Shown here one piece after another: positions 60,464-64,000 of a stretch of 64,000 bases of DNA. Every line of letters starts with the position of its first letter. Positions within the stretch are counted from its first letter, which is position 1. This DNA comes from Sodalis ligni (lineage in GTDB: Bacteria; Pseudomonadota; Gammaproteobacteria; Enterobacterales; Enterobacteriaceae), in contig NZ_CP075169.1 of NCBI RefSeq assembly GCF_016865525.2, forward strand, positions 6,324,337-6,388,336. The letters run 5' to 3'. The notes under the pieces were generated by a model. It was not told the DNA's origin. It was given only the letters and a program-made list of their open reading frames with translations, and searched no databases. Made by a program: the position numbers and the translations under genes.

Positions 60464-61174
60464 ATGGGAAATATCTTTACAAGAAATGTGCACTCATCCG
60501 CGAATAATTCCGAAGAGTTGAATAAAAATCGTAGCCATCAAACCTCATTCGCTGGCCTCAACAATGTGCGTGCTAGTCAATCTTCCTTGAGTTCAACTTC
60601 AACTTCCTCTGACACAGAGTATGGCCGTTACCTGACGCCGGCTCAATGCTTATTACTTCCACTGATATGTTTATGTGCAAGTATTGAAGATGGCTGCCTG
60701 CGAATATCCTTCGCGACAAAAAAACGCTTCGGTAAAGCACAGAATATTCCTAAGCTGAATCAGGATTCCATTGAACTGGTACGAGGAATTATTGAAAAAT
60801 TCAAGGTTAAATTGCCAAATGCTAACGATAGCAAACATGGCATAGAGTTGTTTGTGTTTTATATTGGTATCATTGTAAAACGGCTGGCTGATCCGGCCTT
60901 TCCTCATGATCCTGGAGGCTACATCAGGAAATGCGCCTCGGATATTTTGCATGAGTATCCTAAGCATCCGGGCTTGGGAATGCTGATTTATGTTGAAAAA
61001 CACTACTTTGATCACAAACACTACTGCCATAATCAACGACACTTTGGTTCAGCGATTATATCCTTGGCGGCGCATAAGGGCGAAATGCTCTTTACACGTT
61101 ACAATGGTGAACGGTATGCCTCTATGGATAATTTAAGATTTTATCTAAGATGGAATGTGGACGACAAAATTTGA
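60464..61174 (+). CDS. Orphan 236-residue protein with Ser/Asn-rich N-terminus and N-myristoylation-like motif
   Basis: I do not recognise a family. The first ~55 residues are rich in Ser, Asn and Thr (MGNIFTRNVHSSANNSEEL; SQSSLSSTSTSSD), apparently unstructured as in type III effectors. The remainder looks globular, with several Cys and His (LICLCASIEDGC; HYCHNQRHFG) and a mixed helical pattern. Residues 1-6, MGNIFT, fit the eukaryotic N-myristoylation pattern MGxxxS/T, as in plant- and animal-pathogen effectors such as AvrPto (MGNICV). GC content is visibly lower than its neighbours. An AAAGGA ribosome site precedes the ATG. Effector status is inference; no secretion apparatus lies in the window. 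Confidence 0.75.
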   Translation: MGNIFTRNVHSSANNSEELNKNRSHQTSFAGLNNVRASQSSLSSTSTSSDTEYGRYLTPAQCLLLPLICLCASIEDGCLRISFATKKRFGKAQNIPKLNQDSIELVRGIIEKFKVKLPNANDSKHGIELFVFYIGIIVKRLADPAFPHDPGGYIRKCASDILHEYPKHPGLGMLIYVEKHYFDHKHYCHNQRHFGSAIISLAAHKGEMLFTRYNGERYASMDNLRFYLRWNVDDKI

Positions 61175-61284
61175 TTCGAATTATCTAGTATAAGTAGATA
61201 GTTAATTGACCTCGCAGAGTTTAATCCTCCGCGTATTTGTAATTGGCTGCTCGTCGTGCCGATTAATGTTTCCAGCTCGCTCAC

Positions 61285-61451
61285 CCCAGCCACTTACCTA
61301 TTTTACCAGAAGTAGTAAAGCTCCTGGTGATTGATGAACCTCATCCCTGAGGTTCACCCTGCGGGCCAGCGGTTGCGCTGTTCAACTCTATTCCAAACAG
61401 ATTTGTCGCTGCGTTGCCTCCTTCCTGCAACTCGAATTATTTTGAGTATAT
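61285..61451. repeat. ERIC-like repeat, copy 3 (extended, composite)
   Basis: GCTCGCTCACCCCAGCCACTTAC at the left and CTCCTTCCTGCAACTCGAATTATTTTGAGTATATA at the right are ERIC-type ends. The centre is longer than usual and carries extra sequence including CCCTGCGGGCC. It fills the gap between the orphan gene and yieH. Confidence 0.65.
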
Positions 61452-61471
61452 ACATATATTGGAGGTGATGA

Positions 61472-62140
61472 CTAATTGCGGGTAAGCGCCCATCCGCGTG
61501 TGCGCCATAATTCCGATAGCTGGCTCATGGCATCGAAGCGGGTCACCAGCGGATGGTGGATGGGCGGATTAAGGGGATCGGCGCAGTAATAGAACACCGG
61601 AATACCGGCGGCAATACCGGCCTGGGTTCCGGCGGCGGAATCCTCCACCAACAGGCATTGATTCACCGGCACCTGTAATTGGGCGGCGGCATGGTAAATA
61701 ATGGCCGGGTCCGGTTTCCACCGTTGCAGATCGTAGCCGCTGTACAGCCGGTTTTTGAAAAAGGGTAGTAATTCCGTCAGCCCAAGGGAGTGCTGCATTT
61801 TGCTCACCGGTCCGTTGGATACCACCGCCAGCGGTACGATTATCTGCTGCAACAGTTCTCGGATTCCATCGATAGGCACCAGGCGCTCATCAAACAGACG
61901 CGCCACTTCGGCACGATACTCGGTTTCCAGTATGTCCACACGCTGATACAGCGGGTACCGCTGTTTAACGCGATCGATGATTTCGTAGAGTTTTATCCCT
62001 TTGAATTCTTTGACGACCTGTTCCAGAGTGATGTGAATACCGTATCTGGCGAACAAAATGACATAGGCTTCGCAGCAGAGAATCTCGCTGTCCACCAGCG
62101 TGCCGTCGCAATCAAACAATACGCATGAAATATCCGTCAT
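61472..62140 (-). CDS. yieH: YieH-like HAD phosphatase (6-phosphogluconate phosphatase)
   Basis: A 222-residue HAD subfamily IA phosphatase. Motif I FDCDGTLVDSE, motif II VVSNGP, motif III region GYDLQRWKPDPAI and motif IV VEDSAAGTQAG. Sequence, length and location downstream of phoU match E. coli YieH, which hydrolyses 6-phosphogluconate in vitro. The ATG at 62140 (MTDISCVLFDCDG) is preferred to one at 62167. Confidence 0.93.
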   Translation of the reverse strand: MTDISCVLFDCDGTLVDSEILCCEAYVILFARYGIHITLEQVVKEFKGIKLYEIIDRVKQRYPLYQRVDILETEYRAEVARLFDERLVPIDGIRELLQQIIVPLAVVSNGPVSKMQHSLGLTELLPFFKNRLYSGYDLQRWKPDPAIIYHAAAQLQVPVNQCLLVEDSAAGTQAGIAAGIPVFYYCADPLNPPIHHPLVTRFDAMSQLSELWRTRGWALTRN

Positions 62141-62327
62141 TACCCCTGGCCTTTTATCAGCATTCATCGCTCTGAATAATACTTTACCTCATTGCGCCGC
62201 GGAAAGGATCGTTAATAACCGCGGGCCGGCCGGCGCGGCGCGGCCAGGGCCGGCAATAAGAACAGCGGGCGGAAGGGACCGCTTTGGCGGAGCCGATGAT
62301 GTGCCTTAAGGGTAATTCTACACACTG

Positions 62328-62342
62328 TTATTATGATAATAA
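62328..62342. promoter_or_regulatory. Palindrome upstream of the PTS genes
   Basis: TTATTAT-G-ATAATAA, a perfect 7-bp inverted repeat with one central base, in the yieH/PTS divergent region. A CTACACACTG sequence just left (62318-62327) repeats the half-site found at 62435. Confidence 0.5.
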
Positions 62343-62424
62343 TAGCCATCTAAAATAATAAATACTTATAAATCAATAGATAAATTAATAATCTATGACT
62401 CATGATCCATTTTATGTGTTTTAT

Positions 62425-62442
62425 GTGTGTAAAATTACACAC
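62425..62442. promoter_or_regulatory. Candidate operator of the PTS operon
   Basis: GTGTGTAA-AA-TTACACAC, a perfect 8-bp inverted repeat about 65 bases upstream of the PTS IIB start. Placement and symmetry suggest a repressor or activator site; the regulator is not in the window. Confidence 0.6.
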
Positions 62443-62506
62443 TGATCACATTTACTATTCACTTAACATGTTTTAATCATTCCACCTCTTCAAGCCGGGA
62501 ATTAAC

Positions 62507-62788
62507 ATGAAACATATGATGATCTGCTGTGGCGCGGGCGTGGCAACCAGTACCGTGGCGTTAAAAAAACTGGAAGCCTATCTGAAAAGCGAGAACCTGC
62601 TGGACAAAGTGCGCATCTCTCAGGGCACGGTGGCGGAAGCCATTACCCACAGCGATCTGGACTTTATCGTTTCCACCTCGCCGGTAAAAGTCTCCGTTCC
62701 GGTAATAAATGCCTTGCCCCTGCTGACCGGCATGGGTGCCGATAAAGTCTTCACTAGCGTTAAAGCGTTGATTCTCGCTGAGGGTTAA
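62507..62788 (+). CDS. PTS galactitol-type EIIB component
   Basis: A 93-residue IIB protein of the Gat/Sgc family. The phosphorylated Cys8 is in ICCGAGVATST, the P-loop-like active site of galactitol IIB domains. It passes phosphate from EIIA to the sugar during transport. Four bases before the IIC gene. Substrate cannot be assigned from sequence; galactitol or a pentitol-like sugar is likely. Confidence 0.9.
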   Translation: MKHMMICCGAGVATSTVALKKLEAYLKSENLLDKVRISQGTVAEAITHSDLDFIVSTSPVKVSVPVINALPLLTGMGADKVFTSVKALILAEG

Positions 62789-62791
62789 GCC

Positions 62792-64000
62792 ATGTTTATC
62801 ATTGATTACATTGTCGGCATGGGCGCATCGGTAATGATGCCGCTGATTTTTATCATACTCGGCCTGATATTGCGGTTATCCATATCGAAATCCATAAAAG
62901 CCGGTTTGATGGTGGGGATTGGTTTTATTGGATTGAGCATTACCGTTAATCTGATGATCGATTCCTTAACACCGGTGAGTAACGCCATCGTCCAGCGCTT
63001 CGGTCTGCATCTCACCGTATTGGATATGGGCTGGCCCGCCGCCGCGGCCGTCGCCATGGGAACCCGGGTGGGCGCGCTGGTGATACCCGTCTGCGTGGCT
63101 ATTAACGTTTTGATGCTTTATACCAAAACCACCCGGATCCTGAACGTGGATATTTGGAATTTGTGGCATCATGCCTTTACCGGTTCGCTGGTGGCGATTA
63201 TCACCGGCAATCTCTGGCTGGGAGTATTGGCCGCCGGCCTCAACTGCATCGTTACCATGGTGATTGCCGACCGGACTACCGCTGATGTGGAAAAGTACCT
63301 GAATTTACCCGGCATTTCGGTGCCGCATGGTTTTTCAGCCTCTTTTGTTCCCGCGGCCTGGCTGGTGAACGCCATCGTTGATCGAATTCCCGGCGTGCGC
63401 GATATTAAAATCGACACCGACGTTATCCAGAAACGACTGTCCATTTTGGGCGATCCCGCCTGCCTGGGGGCGATTATCGGCGCTATCCTGGCCATTATCG
63501 CCGGTGTCGATGTGAAGTCTGTTTTGCAAACCGCCATTACCATGGCGGCGGTAATGACCATCATCCCCCGCATGGCCAAGATGCTGATGGAGGGAGTCTA
63601 TCCAATCAGTGAACGTATTCAGGAAATCGCGCAATCCCGGGCAGGCTCGTTCGGCCGGATTTCCATCGGTCTTGATTCCGCCGTAAGCGTCGGCCATCCG
63701 GTAACCTTGTCGGTTTCCATGTTGATGATTCCCATCATGCTGATCCTGGCGGCTATTATACCGGGCAATGAATTTCTGCCCTTCGCCTCCCTTACCGGGC
63801 TGCCGTTCGCTTTCGTGCTGGTTACCGCCGTGTGCCGCGGCGATATGTTCCGTACCCTGCTTAACGGGCTGATCACCTTGAGCCTGGCGCTGCTGATTGG
63901 TACCGCCCTGGCGCCGTTGGTGACCAGTACAGCCATCAGTACCGGTTTCTCGTTGCCCCACGGCGCCACCAGCATCAGCAGCGTCGATTACGCCGGCGCC
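62792..64000 (+). CDS. PTS galactitol-type EIIC permease, 3' end outside the window
   Basis: The frame is open from the ATG at 62792 to the window edge (403 codons). About ten hydrophobic segments and family motifs (VLDMGWPAAAAVAMGTRVG near residue 77, and RGDMFRTLLNG near residue 350) identify a GatC/SgcC-type IIC sugar channel. Most of the ~420-450-residue protein is present. No EIIA gene precedes it; one may follow beyond the window. Confidence 0.92.
   Translation, partial: MFIIDYIVGMGASVMMPLIFIILGLILRLSISKSIKAGLMVGIGFIGLSITVNLMIDSLTPVSNAIVQRFGLHLTVLDMGWPAAAAVAMGTRVGALVIPVCVAINVLMLYTKTTRILNVDIWNLWHHAFTGSLVAIITGNLWLGVLAAGLNCIVTMVIADRTTADVEKYLNLPGISVPHGFSASFVPAAWLVNAIVDRIPGVRDIKIDTDVIQKRLSILGDPACLGAIIGAILAIIAGVDVKSVLQTAITMAAVMTIIPRMAKMLMEGVYPISERIQEIAQSRAGSFGRISIGLDSAVSVGHPVTLSVSMLMIPIMLILAAIIPGNEFLPFASLTGLPFAFVLVTAVCRGDMFRTLLNGLITLSLALLIGTALAPLVTSTAISTGFSLPHGATSISSVDYAGA

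Noticed and set aside
62435..62450. Possible CRP site overlapping the PTS operator
   Set aside because: The right arm TCACA is perfect but the left arm (TTACA) matches TGTGA at only two positions.

Overview
The window is a 64 kb piece of an Enterobacterales chromosome that spans the replication origin. The protein families and most of the gene order are those of the E. coli oriC region. Several broken genes, a missing asnA and ERIC-like repeats point to a host-associated lineage. A Sodalis-type insect symbiont or close relative is my best inference, but nothing in the sequence proves the genus.

Layout. Positions 1-2512 (minus strand) carry fabY (cut by the window edge), dtd, yihY and yihX. 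Positions 2674-7664 hold an accessory deoxyribose island: deoX-deoP-deoK leftward, and a short-form deoC plus a frameshifted deoR-type repressor rightward, around DeoR-like operators and a CRP site. Then come typA, the nitrogen-control operon glnA-glnL-glnG with NtrC sites and a sigma-54 promoter, the small protein yshB, hemN, a small membrane ORF, yihI, a csrC-like sRNA, engB, Spot 42 (spf), polA, dsbA, srkA, yihD, mobA and mobB.

Positions 25440-27630 hold the most unusual locus. It is a broken inverse autotransporter (intimin/invasin family) whose passenger is a long proline-rich repeat followed by segments resembling WH2/beta-thymosin, the WASP central region and a tryptophan-containing acidic tail, in WASP order. 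It looks like a surface-anchored actin-nucleation mimic. Next is one rRNA operon (16S - tRNA-Glu - 23S - 5S, minus strand) with an intervening sequence in 23S helix 45 and duplicated terminators. Its flanks (mobB on one side, yieP on the other) suggest fusion of the ancestral rrnA and rrnC loci.

Positions 33962-43805 carry yieP, kup, ravA-viaA, asnC, mioC, oriC, mnmG and rsmG. The full ATP synthase operon atpIBEFHAGDC follows, with a frameshift in the last codons of atpD, then glmU, glmS and the Pho-box-controlled pst operon. pstS has two frameshifts; pstC, pstA, pstB and phoU are open. The right end has an orphan protein with an N-terminal MGxxxT motif, yieH, and the start of a galactitol-type PTS operon.

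The frameshifts in deoR, the autotransporter, pstS and atpD are nearly all explained by single-base losses, mostly in short A or T runs. This may be genuine decay or homopolymer under-calling and should be settled with reads before any gene is called dead.
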